Shown piece by piece: positions 35,024-47,528 of a stretch of DNA of 64,000 nucleotides. Numbering within the stretch: the first letter of the stretch is position 1; every line of letters starts with the position of its first letter. Location of the stretch: contig NC_082692.2 in the NCBI RefSeq assembly GCF_949987515.2, positions 86,127,488-86,191,487 on the forward strand, written 5' to 3'. The position numbers and the translations under genes are program-made. Under the pieces are notes generated by a model. The model did not search any database, was not told where the DNA came from, and saw only the letters and a program-made list of their open reading frames with translations. This stretch comes from Delphinus delphis (lineage: Eukaryota > Chordata > Mammalia > Artiodactyla > Delphinidae).

Positions 35024-36544
35024 CTATACACTTAAAATACACTCTGTCAAATTCCTCCAATGCTCTGTTAATATCTATATTTTGAAAGATAAAAACTATC
35101 CTTGGAAAGCCGTTTAAACTGAGAACAGCAAATAATCAATGATAAAATTATCTACAAGTAACATCATATATCACTTACAATCTACGAATATACCTCAGGG
35201 ACGCCCTTTTCCCACCCATGGCACAACGGTACTCTCTAAAGCTCTATTTATAATTTTCCCAGCTTCTATTTATTCAGGAAAGTAGTCAGAGCAGGAAATG
35301 GGACCAGGCAAATGATCACAATCAATCTCATCACCTTCATAACATGCTGTGAATGTAATTAATCTTCTATTTGTTTAGGGGACTTCACACCCCTTACATT
35401 AAGGCAGCAACTCCCAGTTGGCTTCAGTTGAGATAATTATGTTATAACAAGGATTGGGTTTCAGTCATATTTGGCAGAAGAAAAAGGAAATTGTACTTGA
35501 AGTTGTCAGTTTTTTTAAAAAGCTTTCTGGTGACTCCATTCAAAGGACGCTCTTGACAAAGCTCTCCTTAAACAGAGCACTTTCTAAGTAAGATAACCAC
35601 ACATACGCCACATTAATCAATGTAAGCCTCTTCTCTGAGTGAGACGTGAAGAGCATCCGAGCACAAGGAAAATTCTATCTGAAGCAGAGAATACGGGTTC
35701 ACAAAACCTGACTACATCAATTCCCACCGGAACTCACTTGATCCTGCCAGTCTCCTCCACCGAGAATCCTCCCAAGACCTATGACGTGCAAAAGTACATT
35801 ACAACAGGGAGGTGAAGGAAAATACCAATTTGCTCACATAGTAGCTAATTATACTCTGTGAAAAGCCAGGGCCCCAGCAAGCCAAAACCAAGGATTTAAG
35901 AAGTCTGGAGCCAAGTATCTGGGAACAAAACGAGTAAGGACAGAGACAAAAACCAAACACAGCCAGGCAGCCGTAGTCCTCGAATGGCCTGACACGTACA
36001 AGCCTCCCTGTACAGATAAATGCCCTCACTTTCCAGTCTGGGAGCTGCCCACTCACCCCGGCCAGTCTGTATCTTTTTTATAAGAACTTGTATTCACACT
36101 TTATCCTCTAATGTCTACCACCTTTAGAAAATTAATATGAAAATATAAAGCCTTGCTCACTTTACTTTTACAAACCTCAATTTTTATTAATATAGCAAAA
36201 TCACAATGCCCACAGTACAGGTAGAAGTAAAAATGATAAATGAATTATGTTTCCAAATTTCTAAACATTTTCCCATCTGCCAAACCTATTTTTTTCAAGG
36301 TCTAGATTAGAATGTTTGTATGCAGTAAGCCCCTCAGGCATCTTAATATATCTCAATAATATTTCATTGCCTTTCAATAGCATTTAAGCTCTTGGAAAAA
36401 CGAAATGTGCAAGAAACAGAGCTTTACTGATTTGAGTTCCAGTTCTTAGTAAACAACGAAACAAAATGTGGTATCCTAAAATAGGAAAAGGACATTAGGT
36501 AAAAACTAGGAAAAGCTAAATGAATCTATGGACTTGAGCTAATA
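35024..36544 (-). other. SHQ1: SHQ1 last intron: 35.0-36.5 kb, no feature seen
   Basis: Unique-looking sequence without recognised repeat or gene. Confidence 0.5.
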
Positions 36545-36718
36545 ATAATGTATCAATAATGGTTCATTAATTGTAACAAGTTACCATACCAATGTAAGAA
36601 GTTAATAATAGGGGAAACTGAATGTGGGGTATCTGGGAACTCTCTGTACCATCTTTACAATTTTTCTGTAAATCTACAACTATTCTAAAATAAAAAAGGT
36701 CACCTTAAAAAAAAAAAC
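36545..36718 (+). mobile_element. old L1 3' tail (plus)
   Basis: Contains ATTGTAACAAGTTACCATAC, GGGAACTCTCTGTACCATCT, TTTTCTGTAAATCTACAACT and ATTCTAAAATAAAAAAGGTC. This is the typical end of an ancient mammalian L1 3'UTR, with an A-rich terminus. Confidence 0.75.
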
Positions 36719-37539
36719 AAGGATATTACACATTAAGAAAAACAAAGAAACGACAAGTAAAACAACAACAAAAAGCTCCACAAAACCTGAACATTCAGAT
36801 ATAGAATTCTTTGGCTAGTTTTCTCAATGCGTACAGTCACATGGAGCATTCATATCTTCACAAAGGCTTATTTTGTCCTGAAATCTTTAGGAACATTCGT
36901 AATCTCATGATTTATTGGCACATTTCTTGTTAGAGAAGTCTAATGAAGAGCAGCAGTCCCCAGTGGGCATTGCTGAACTACCGGTGATAAGGTGAAGAAC
37001 CATTAAGTAAATCCTTTCTATATGAAACCGCACTGAAGGGCTACGGTGAATGCATATTGGCATGTACTAATCTTTTCTTATGGAGATAAAACCCACTCCC
37101 GTCCAGGACGAATTGGTGGATTTAATTAAAAATAAACAGTAAAACTGAGGAGCAACCTGACAGGCCTCAATAAGCACCTTCCCAAGAATGATTTCAATTC
37201 AAGGGAGGTTTAACTTGCTTGAAATTCTGCACAATTGTTTCTTGAAATTTCTACATGCTAACCATTAGCAGCTAATGTAACCCTTAATGTTGTACCATTG
37301 TCAGAGAAGTAACTTCCCCTGCAGAAGTGGAACCACCTAGAGTCCCTGATGATCAGTCTGAACTGAACAGCCCTCTGAAATCAGCCTCAGCACTGTATTT
37401 TATTATGAGTATCAGTGGCAGAGGCAGTGGCAGGTATCAGGGCTCGCCCTTAGCTATGGCTCAGAATGCTGTCATGGAATTCCAGCAGCATCCTCTTAAG
37501 GGGTCCGCACGCCCCACAAGCACCCTGCTCTGAGAAAGG

Positions 37540-37981
37540 CCACTCACTGGTGACAAAGTGGGCCCTGGGACCATGTGTGTACCACGTTAGGGGGCACCCC
37601 CACTCCACGCCCTCTGTGACCAAGGCAACTAGACCAGGAAAAAACACGGACCCATGCTGGGCCAACCACATTCTCCCTCCCTTGGAATCATAAACAAGGG
37701 ACTCTAGTCCATCTCTACTGAAACTAGGCACATGGAAACTCAGAGCTGTAGAAGAGCCATTCTCCTCCACATGCACCAAAGGGAGAAGAGCAGCAGGGAC
37801 CTGCAGAAATAAGCAACTCGAGGGACCACACGTCACCAGAAAGTAAGCCAACCCCACACTTCGTGCCTTGAGCTCACGGGGCCCAGCTGTACTCAGCACC
37901 TGGGTCCCAGAAGATAACCTGTAGCCTCCTAATAAAGTCCCCATTTTTACTATAAAAGTCTGACTGGTTTTCTCATATGTA
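37540..37981 (+). repeat. LTR-like ancient remnant
   Basis: CTGGGCCAACCACATTCTCC, TGGAATCATAAACAAGGGAC, CTCCTAATAAAGTCCCC and GTCTGACTGGTTTTCTC resemble the middle and poly(A) end of an old LTR. The minus strand holds a 178-codon open frame across it with no recognisable domain, judged fortuitous. A CHR SINE inserted at its right edge. Confidence 0.35.
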
Positions 37982-37993
37982 ACCAAGTGATTT

Positions 37994-38318
37994 TTTTTTT
38001 AAATTTATTTTTGGCTGTGTCAGGTCTTTGTTTCTCTAGTTGCAGTGAGAGGGGGCTACTCTTCGTTGCGGTGCACCGGCTTCTCATTGCGATGGCTTCT
38101 CTTGCTGCGAAGCACGGACTCTAGGTGCGCGGACTTCAGTAGTTGTGGCACGTGGGTTCAGTAGTTGTGGCTCATGGGCTCCAGGGCGCAGGCTCAGTAG
38201 CTGTGGCACACGGGCTTAGCTGCTCCGCAGCATGTGGGATCCTCCCGGACCAGGGCTTGAATCCACGTCCCCTGCATTGGCAGGCGGACTCTTAACCACT
38301 GTGCCACCAGGGAAGACC
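37994..38318 (-). mobile_element. CHR-type SINE (minus), long form
   Basis: This is a minus-oriented long-form copy. The exact 12-bp direct repeat accaagtgattt occurs at 37982-37993 and 38319-38330. It sits at the edge of an LTR-like remnant. Confidence 0.93.
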
Positions 38319-38754
38319 ACCAAGTGATTTCTAAGTCAAAAATACCGTGACAGTCTCCAGCACACCGAAGGGAGAAATAAGCGTTTCTGATCTGGCCCTG
38401 TTACTAAAACATCATGACCTCAAGCTAACTGCAGACTCTCTTATTTAATAACAAAGGGAAACTAAAGGACAGATAAAACTGTGATCCAAATGCAAAAATG
38501 CCTCACGTCCATTCTTGCCCTTCTAAGCCACCAGAGCTACAACCAGGAAATCTGTTCTCCACGTTGCTTACACGTTTGACTTGTCGACTCCCCTGCATGA
38601 TGCTATTTTCCCAGCCTGGAATGCATCCACTCCTGATTATCATTATACTCATATGTGTAACAGTACTGTACAACCAGATACCATTTTTTATGTTTTCCTA
38701 TTAATTCATATCCCTTCTTTGTCCAACTCTTCTCTATACATCTTTTCCAGCTGT

Positions 38755-39715
38755 GATCCAAATGTTCCCGACTCTTTCTTTATGGATACTCCTTAGAGAC
38801 CTCAAATCAACATTTCTGAAACTGAACTCCTCGTCTTTCCACCCTCTCACTTCTCTTCCAACCTACCCTCTCCAGTATGATTTAATTTCAGCAAAGGCAC
38901 CTCCGACGGCCCCGTTAACTGGCCCAAGTCAAAATCCAGACCTCACCTTTGACTGGCCCCATTCTCACTCTCCCCTGAGATCCAATCCTTATTCAGTCCT
39001 GTCTCATCTACCCCTTAAACCTGACCACTAGTCTCCTTCCCCACTCTCACTGCCCTGGCTCAGGCTACAGCTGCCTTTTGCCTGGATCACTCACCTCCTA
39101 ACTAGCCTTTCAGCCTTGAGTCTGAGCTCTGCCCTCACCCCAATTCATCCCCCACAATGTAACCTGATGGATCTTCCCAGAATCTAAATCTTACTGTGTC
39201 GCTCACACAGACACTCCATCGCTTAAACTCTTCAGCTGCTCCACACTCTCCCAGGACAAACCTCAAACATCTTCATGTGGCCAATGATCTACAGGAACTC
39301 TCCAGCCTCACTTCCTTTCTCTCATTCCTGTACCAAGATCCAACCGTTCTGAGCTCTTTAAAAGGGCCACATTCCTGCGTCCCTGTTGTCTGAAATGCCC
39401 TCCACCCCTGCTTCCCCATCTGCATCTGACCACCCCTTCCTGACCTTTCGGCCCTCAGCTTCAACTCTTCCTTCCGGAAGTGGTTTCCCATACCCCAAGA
39501 CTAAGCATGTGGCCTCCTAGGTGCTCCTATAGCACCCATACTTCCCCACTGTAGCTGCTGCTATCAGGCTACGGCATAACATTTTCCTTCTGTCTATGTT
39601 CCCCACTAGAAGATCAGCTTCAAGGTGTTGTGTCCCTTGTTCACCGGAGTATCCCCACCACCTGTCTCAGTACCTGGCATAGAGCAGGGCTCAATAATTA
39701 GTGGTTGAAAAAAAT
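38755..39715 (+). repeat. L2 fragment (plus), ~960 bp
   Basis: This is one of the longest L2 copies here. It includes CTCACTGCCCTGGCTCAGGC, AATGTAACCTGATGGATCTT, ATGATCTACAGGAACTCTCC, GTCTGAAATGCCCTCCACCC, CATAGAGCAGGGCTCAATAA and an A-rich end. All frames carry stops. Confidence 0.8.
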
Positions 39716-42700
39716 AAATAATTCCGTTTCTACATTCAGTGCCGATGTTTTACCTCTGCATATGCGTGACCCCCACTCCCACGGCTTTTGGCAGATAAAC
39801 TAGGAACAAGAGAAAGCCAAAAGGAAGAGAGCTACACTGGTCTCAGAAACATAACCCTACCCCCTACCAAAGCACATACACAGAGGAAGCAAAGCAGTAG
39901 GAAGCAATGACATGGTCCTAAGTTTTCTAAAATTTTAAGATTTCAGTGCAGAAATGGCTCGGGTTTATTCACAAGTGAGGAAGCTGAGGTCCAGGATTTA
40001 TCAAATAAAACAAAACTATTAGGTGATGGAGTTGTTTCCCTCTACAAGCTGTGCACATTAGTGTCCAAAGGGTTGCAAAGTAAGATTTCATTTTGCGGGG
40101 TGGGGGGAAGAATGCGAAAAAGCAGTGCAAAAACAAATGCATGGAGAGTATTAATCACAGTAAACCACCTATCAGTTCAATGTAAAAAGGTTCAGTGTTT
40201 CAAAGATATACATTTTCTTTTTCCCCCTTAAGTACCTACCTTAAAAAACTACACTAGAGAACACAAAGATACAGAACCTTCATGACAAGCTCAGACTTGT
40301 ACTAAAGTTAGCTGGGATTTTAGATCTTAATTTCTTTTAAACAAAAATAGACAATCAAAAATTTTCCACGCAAAAAAACAAAATAACACCATATTCTATC
40401 CCATGTCATTTCAAATTACACCATGCATTAAAACCATAAAGTATCAAGTTTTCTTCAGTGGGTGTGCACTTCTTGTATAATGAGGAACCAATTAGTTTAT
40501 TTTAAAAATACTATGCTATGGATATTATGCTATAAAGGAAGATGATTTATAGGGTACTATTATAAGTATTAAACATGTTACAAAATGATATGTGCAGTAT
40601 TATTTCCACAGGTTTAAAAATGCACTGGAAAATAGAGAAAATACTAACACTGGTGCATTAGATGAAGTGATGGAGTGACTTGCTACGGTCTTACGGTCCA
40701 TGAGAGGCAGGGCTGGAACATATTTTACAGGACAAGCTTTTCCACCCCAGCTTAAACCAAAGGGTGTAAAACGCTAAACTTTCAGTACGTCAGAACTACC
40801 AGTGCTACTGGTGAGTGCAGCCCACTGGAAAAGAAATGAGGGGAAGGGCGAAGTCTTTTATTGAATGTAGCTAAAAATGTCAATAAAAATAAGTTAGAGC
40901 TAATTTACACTTTGGTTCAAAAAGAAAAAAATGAAATGCTCCTTCAACTGGCTCTACTAGATACCATTCAATTCAACTAAAATTTACTGTGCTCACAAGG
41001 AACTGTAATGGGCCCAGATAGGTGCTCATTCACATGGACTTCAAAATTTTAGAAGGAGAAAGAGGTATGCCCAATGTGAGGCAGACAGGACATGTGCCTA
41101 AGTGATCTCTAAACCAAGTGCTATGGGAATATCCCAGAGGAAGACAGATAAATCTTTAATCCCTCTTCCTATAGGAAAAGCACTCTACAGGGAGGGCTCC
41201 CCGCACACCGCCTCCCCCCGCCCCCCATACCATGGGCAAAGACAACGGCTTGTCTAGGTGGTATATCTGCAAAAACATGAAATCTGGAGCCAGAGGACCT
41301 GAGACTATCACAGACCTGTCTCTTATAAGCTATATGACCTCAAGCGAACCACTCTGCATGCTGCCACCCAGGGTGTATTTGCTGCAGGGGCCACCACACT
41401 CGAAACTTCCAATGAAGCTTACAGCAAAGGATGGCAGGAAGCGTTCCTTTTCAGAAAAATTATGTGCAGAGTCTATAACTCAAAAATGCAGGAGCTTCAG
41501 TTTTTAAGCTCTGCAAATGTGCTCTACAAGACACATATCACGAGGAAAACTAACTACGAAGCACTAAAGCAAAACTTACCACAGTTGTTGCCCTAACTTC
41601 ATTAACTCAGTGTAAGAATGACTTTGCTACCCATATTCCAGTAAGTTTTTGCCAAAGTAAATGTCTGACTGTAAGAATGGAGTGCTAGTCAGAATTTAGC
41701 ACTTGCCTGGTATTTCAAATAAAATTTCACACAGTCATTATCATTATAATCAAAAACTTCAAATAGAGACTAAGAAAAATGTAGAACTATTTTAATACAT
41801 AAAAATAAGGTGCTAGATTTCACTAATAAACTGTATGGGAAAGAAATAAAATAGAAGGTGAAAAGTAAGGAAGAAATTAATTATGGAAATTATGGACATT
41901 CACCACAGTATTATTAATTCAGAGCCAAGAAAGTTCACAGTAAAGATGATACTGGAAAGTTCAATTATGCTGCGCTTGAAAAATTAAGAATAAAATTAGA
42001 AAATTTGATTAAAATTAGGTTCTCTTACTTCAAGGGGGAGGGGAAAACAGCTGGGTTAGACTAGAGTTAAAACGTAACACACAAAGTGAAAACGACACAG
42101 CTTATTTAGGGATAGAAAAGTTACAGTCAAATTGGTAAAGGTGAAAATTTTTTTTCCAAAGTAATTTGAAGAGTTCCTGCTGGTTTCTCTCTTCTACCTG
42201 GCTCGCAATACATTAACATCTTTTTTAAAATTACTATTATCATAACAATGACTAGAAACCTAAGAATGTCGTTTTATTTCCTGCAACTTGAAACCCAGGG
42301 AAAAAAAATTTTTTAAGTGAAAAAAAGTCCTATTAATCCCCACATCAACTTGAGGGTGTATACCCTTCTAGTTCAATGAAATACGATCTTCTCTCTAGTC
42401 AATAAAGAATGCCACAAACAGAGGAAGGAGGCATTCACAGAAATGGGATCCTAGCACAAACGTCGATGCTCATTACATGCTTATAAAATCCTCACCCTGA
42501 AAGAAAAAAAGAAAAACCTAAACCCTCACAAATAGGCTATTTCAATTTAATTTTATTATGAAAACAACTGGAAATGGCAGCAGGGTATTCGATAAGCTCA
42601 ATTAGCAGGAGGATCAAATGAAGTGATGACATACCATCATGACCTCAGGGGTTAAAGATGCAATTTTCCATCTGGTGAAATCTAGATTTCCAACTCGAAT

Positions 42701-43739
42701 GCTGACACCACCTGCTGTATGTTATTGGCGATATCTTGAGCAGTCCCTAAGCATTTTGCTTACAACAGGTAGGGCCTCAAGTTTTTTTCTTATTTCACTC
42801 TGCAATATAATTGCTTCCCCATGAACAGAAATCAAAACTAAATTCTATATAATGGTTCACTCAAAACAGGCATTAAACGCCATCCTAAAGCATTCATTTA
42901 CCAGTCACACTAATAGTAAAAATATCATGATCATTTTTCTTCTAAGTCACAAATGATGTTGTGCCATCCTTTTCTCTAGCACCTAAGAATTATTCCAATC
43001 AAAGGCTCTCTTTGTATGTTCTCCGTTAACAGTCTCTTGCTACTAAAATGGATATTTTGGGCACGTCTGATAAGAATCAGGTCTATAGAACACCCTTTAC
43101 AAAATGAAAATTCACTGCATTTTTAAACTTGATATGCTTCCTTGAGTGAGGCAATGGCAAACAATTAAAAAATTCTTTACATACCAAGTTCAAGGAAGCC
43201 ATTTGTAAATGTTCAGACCCTTAGATACATTTTATTAGGCCCTGAAGACTTTCGTTCTTCTACTCTGAATAAAGGATTCTGTAAGCCAGAGATTAACTAA
43301 AGACGGCACAGCTCTCGTTGTGATTACATTTGATTAGGTTTGTATCCTGTGATGTTTACACATATGCCTGCACACACACTCACATTCACACCCCACTGTA
43401 ATTAAACCACAGACACAGGTTCAGATAGACCAGTCTTGAGATTTCACTGAGGACAGTCAATAGCGTAACAGTGAAGAGTCACAACTGTCAGTTTTAACAC
43501 ATATTTTCCAGGCGCTACCAATTTTTTTCTAGGAAAATTAACCTTTTTGTCATCTGCACCTCCTCCCTAAGCAACTTCACCAAGTTCCCTGTGCTGATAC
43601 AGGACTTCTCAAATGTTTGGTACCTGTACGGGTTTGTCCCTGATTAAAACTTATCCTCCAGGTTATTTCATTTTCTTCCTCCCAGGTAAGTAGGTGTTCC
43701 GGAAATGGGAGCATGTAAAATTCGTAACTGAACACTTAC
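39716..43739 (-). other. SHQ1: SHQ1 last intron, donor-proximal 4 kb
   Basis: The intron begins gtaagtg at 43739 (minus). The rest is AT-rich unique sequence with a C-rich patch near 41205-41226 and no recognised repeat, unusually repeat-poor for this window. Confidence 0.55.
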
Positions 43740-43860
43740 TTGGCTTTCTGAATCCACACACAGTAGTCTGAGATGTAGAGATCGTTTAGAATGTAAGCTG
43801 GGTCATTTTCCTGGAAAATTTTGTGAATGTCCAGTAGACACTTTAAAACTGCACTTTTAC
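43740..43860 (-). CDS. SHQ1: SHQ1 penultimate coding exon (121 nt)
   Basis: On the minus strand, the acceptor (ttccttcag) is followed by GTAAAAGTGC. The exon supplies the last two bases of a Gly codon and ends with two bases (AA) of a Lys codon before the donor gtaagtg. It encodes [20 protein letters not shown] and then [14 protein letters not shown], the end of the SHQ1-specific domain. The residues are those I recall for mammalian SHQ1. The phase fits the exons on both sides exactly: CTA-G/GT gives Leu-Gly, and AA/G TCC gives Lys-Ser. The upstream intron is 16.9 kb and the downstream one 34.9 kb. This exon was too short to stand out as an open frame and was found by looking for the missing piece between its neighbours. 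Confidence 0.93.
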
Positions 43861-44844
43861 CTGAAGGAAATTGAAAAAAAATCAAATCATCCTCAAGGAA
43901 AAACATCTGATTTTTTTTTAACTGAGAAATTCACACACTGAGGGGTAATATATTTATGGCAGCTCAGAGTTTTAATCATTTTTTGAATATTTTTCATATT
44001 CTTTTATTGCAAGGAATCATATCAGTACTATTAAGTCCAAACCTCTTTATTTCTTTCCTTAAGAATTATGAAAAAATCTTTATACTCTATTGTTATAGCT
44101 GATTAATTGTGGTTACCTTAAAAATAACATAAAACATGAGTAGGTACATTAAATGACAGGGAGAGAAGCTTCCTAAGTAAATGAGTATTTAAATGCATCA
44201 TAACTTTAGATAATGTTCTTCTATTTCAAGCTTTCAAAATACCATGGAAAATTATATTTTAGTTTTTAAATGTCTCTATTTCTTACATCAACATTTTTTG
44301 TCAAGGAATTATCTAGTACAAACTTAAATTTTTTCACCTTGAAGAACTGAAGAAAACTCAGACTGAAAACTAAAATATCATAGCCCTACTTCAAAAACAA
44401 GCTGACAAAATCACTTGGAAAAAAAGCCATCAAATACTGAAGTCTTGTTCAACCTAATTACTTCCTCCTGGTTGTTAAATGAACTTAATTTTAATCCAAA
44501 CCCAAGCCTACAAAAGGAATCGCACAACTCGACAACAATTCCCTAGGTGTTCCAAACTTCAAGACGGTCCCTGAAATTTATTAACCATAAGGCAAATGAC
44601 TAAATCTACAGTAGTACCACTTCCTTAGATCTGTGAAATACGGCATTTTCAGCTTCACTGTTTTATTCTTATCTTTATAGTCCTAAAACGTGAAAATACT
44701 GTACATTGATTTCGTGAAGACACTGGATGTGCTCTCATCGACATTTCCCACTTGGCTTTTAGATATGATAAAAGGATCGTGAGCTACCTAATGACATCAC
44801 GAGATGCCAAAACTGCTGCCACTAAATTTTTAACACAATTAACA

Positions 44845-44968
44845 CTAGAAAGTGAGCTTCATAAGAGCAGGGACTTCTGTTTTATTTAGTCATTAATCCC
44901 CAATACCTAGAACAGAACCTTGTAGCAGTACATTTTCAATTGAAGTATTTTAAGGATGAATGAATGAC
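44845..44968 (+). repeat. L2 3' end (plus)
   Basis: AGTGAGCTTCATAAGAGCAG, GGGACTTCTGTTTTATTTAG and ATGAATGAATGACAC mark an L2 terminus. Confidence 0.7.
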
Positions 44969-45390
44969 ACAGTAATCACCTGCTTAAAGGCTCACAATGT
45001 CTTGCATCCCCTAGCCTCACACACCAAGCCCTGACGATTTTTCTCTGGAAATGCCTCTTGTAGCTGCCCTTTCCCCACCACTCCCCGACCACCCATCCTC
45101 ACTCATGCGGAGATTATAAATTCTTCCACGTCCCTCGGACTCTCTCCCGCTGAGCCCTCTGACATTGCATTTTGATGCACTGCTTTCATCAGGGCCCTCC
45201 CTGCGCTTGCTTTCAAGGCTCTGTGGACTTGTCCGTGGCCCATTGCTCAACTGCTTCCCCACACCTGGAAGGCCTTTTCCTCTCTGTTCCACCTGGAGGG
45301 ATCCTAGCCTGCCTTCACAGCCCAGCTCAAGCCTTCATCCTGCAGGAAGCCCGGACTGACTTCCCTAATCGTCAGAGCTCTTACTAAACC
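44969..45390 (+). repeat. L2 ORF2-tail fragment (plus)
   Basis: TCACACACCAAGCCCTGACG, TTCCCCACACCTGGAAGGCC and GCCCAGCTCAAGCCTTCATC are L2 body landmarks. It follows a separate L2 terminus head to tail. Confidence 0.65.
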
Positions 45391-45424
45391 CTGCAAAGGA
45401 GAGAAACGGAAAGGAAACTCGGCT

Positions 45425-45590
45425 GATTCTCCTCATAACCTCCTTTGCTCACTTCACAGAAGGAGAAACTGAGGCTCAAGGACCGTTAAGATACAGTGCC
45501 ATTGAGTGGAGGGCCCAGGATCCAAATTCTTAATTTACTGACTCCCGAAGCTACCCGCTATGCTACCCATGTGCTCTTGGGCCATTCAGT
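45425..45590 (-). repeat. MIR fragment (minus)
   Basis: CACTTCACAGAAGGAGAAAC, TGAGGCTCAAGGACCGTTAA and GCTACCCGCTATGCTACCC are reverse MIR landmarks. Confidence 0.65.
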
Positions 45591-46040
45591 CTACATCACG
45601 TTTTTATTATTTGAGTTAAGCAGGTAGTAAGTTCAAAACAGGGGCCATGTTTTTTTCAAAAATTTTCACTATGTGGCTTCCTCATACGCAGAGGGGAGGA
45701 ATGTCAATAAACGCTCCACTGCTCAACTGGTTAAAAGAAATACTTAGAAGGCCTAAAACTACACTTGGTTAAGTCAAGGTCTTTGTGTCTTATCAAAGTG
45801 GCCCAGGGCAACTATGTGTAACGAAGAGTGGGGATCCCCCCACGCCCCAGGCCTAGAAGGCAGAGTCTGATGACAGGAGGAGAGAATACAATCAAAACTC
45901 ACAAAACTATGAAACCAAGTTAGCCGTGTTATCCAAACAGAAAAAAATCAAGGGAGAACTAACTAAACTGTGAGAATTTTTGGAACAGTTTAAATTGCAA
46001 CAGAGAAAAAATGTCAGGGCAAGGGTATGCCAATTTCTTA

Positions 46041-46043
<3 letters not shown>

Positions 46044-46079
<36 letters not shown>
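46044..46079. repeat. (TC)18 microsatellite
   Basis: 36 bases of perfect TC repeat in the 16.9-kb SHQ1 intron; on the sense (minus) strand it is poly-purine GA. Confidence 0.97.
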
Positions 46080-46082
<3 letters not shown>

Positions 46083-47511
46083 TGTTTGTGGGAAGGGGGA
46101 CAGGGGGGTTTATGAAAACTACTAACTTAAAGTTTTAAAAGTCAGCCATAGGTCTTTACCCAAAAAATAAACCATTCACTTGAAGCTTGTATAAGCTCCT
46201 CTATAGCGTGATGCCCCTGAATACTGCCTCTCGAGGACATGCCTCACTAACAGAAGTGGGTTAATAGAAAATCCAGGACTCGGAGCTGGGCCTCAGAGCA
46301 AATAATTCAGCAAGTGAAGAAAAGGGGTAGGTATGCCAGCTTGGAGGGCGGTGTGAAAAGGAGCAGAGTGGGACTTAAAACAGGGTAGGTTTGGGGCACA
46401 ACAGAAAAAGACCATTTAGGTGGAGCAGATGGTTCCAGGAGAAGAACAAAGGGAGTACACGGGCGAGCCTGGGAGAAGCCAGGCTGTGACAGAGAGCAGG
46501 AGATGAACGCAGTCAGGCAGGACGGTGGGGACAACACCTAAAGGCAGGTGTGCACGGCAGCGACAGAAGACCCTGCACACCAGAGAGTTTTCTGAAAAGG
46601 AGTGTGGAATTAAGGTCACATATTTAATGAGAACCCATTGCAACCGTTACCTAATGAAATTAGAGGAGCTCTCTTCCATTGATACTTGCTAGATGGGATG
46701 CTGCCCGATTCATGAATCACTGAATAAAGCCAATTAAATCTTCAAATTAAAAAAAAAATTCCTAGTTTCGTTTTGCAGACATGCCTAAAGTGAGGTTGTC
46801 CCTTGCTAAGGGCCACAGGCAAGTTGAAATCTTCCAGTTATCACAAAATAACAACAATAATAATAATAGCAACACCCAAAGTAATCAAATTTAAAGTGAA
46901 GCTGCATTGTACTTACATGTTTTGATCCCTATTTTCTTAAAAAAAAAAAAAAGACAAATACACATGGAAAAAACTCTTAAACATAAACACCACACATGGG
47001 ATTACAGTTATTCTTCTTTAAACTTTCCCCTATTTTCAAAATTCTGCACAATAAACATTTATCTATTTAACAAAAAGTCAGACATTCCTTACTACATAGC
47101 TAACCCTTGAAATACTGACAAAGAATGTTAAAATTTTTAAATTCCTATTTCAATTTTCTTTACCTTGTATTTTTGCACAACTGAGAAGCAATATTTAGAT
47201 CAGGTGATTCTAGAAAATCACACGCGAGGCACTTTTGAAAGAGAAAGTTACGCATTCTTCAAAAGCTTGTGTTTTCATTCTCAAACTATTTTCAGTGTGC
47301 TATGTGACAAGTAAGGTAAAAGAAAAGTAGGCTCCCGGCAGCTGACACTCTAGAACAGAAAGTACATTAAAACCATCCTGCCCCCAACATTGTGTACTGT
47401 TACCCCAAGGCCATACTTCACCTCGTGTGTTCCCACTGAATCACCAGAGGTGACTACAGCATCAATAGATGATTACATTACAGCCAGGAAGCTCAGGAAG
47501 CATGCAGCTTT

Positions 47512-47528
47512 TTTTTTTTTTTTTTTTA
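47512..47528. repeat. poly-T tract
   Basis: About 17-18 consecutive T with no recognisable retroelement on either side; probably an eroded poly(A) of a lost insertion or simple slippage. Confidence 0.8.

Noticed and set aside
37450..37986. 178-codon minus-strand open frame
   Set aside because: No domain, splice or composition support; it overlaps an LTR-like remnant, and frames of this length are expected by chance in 64 kb.
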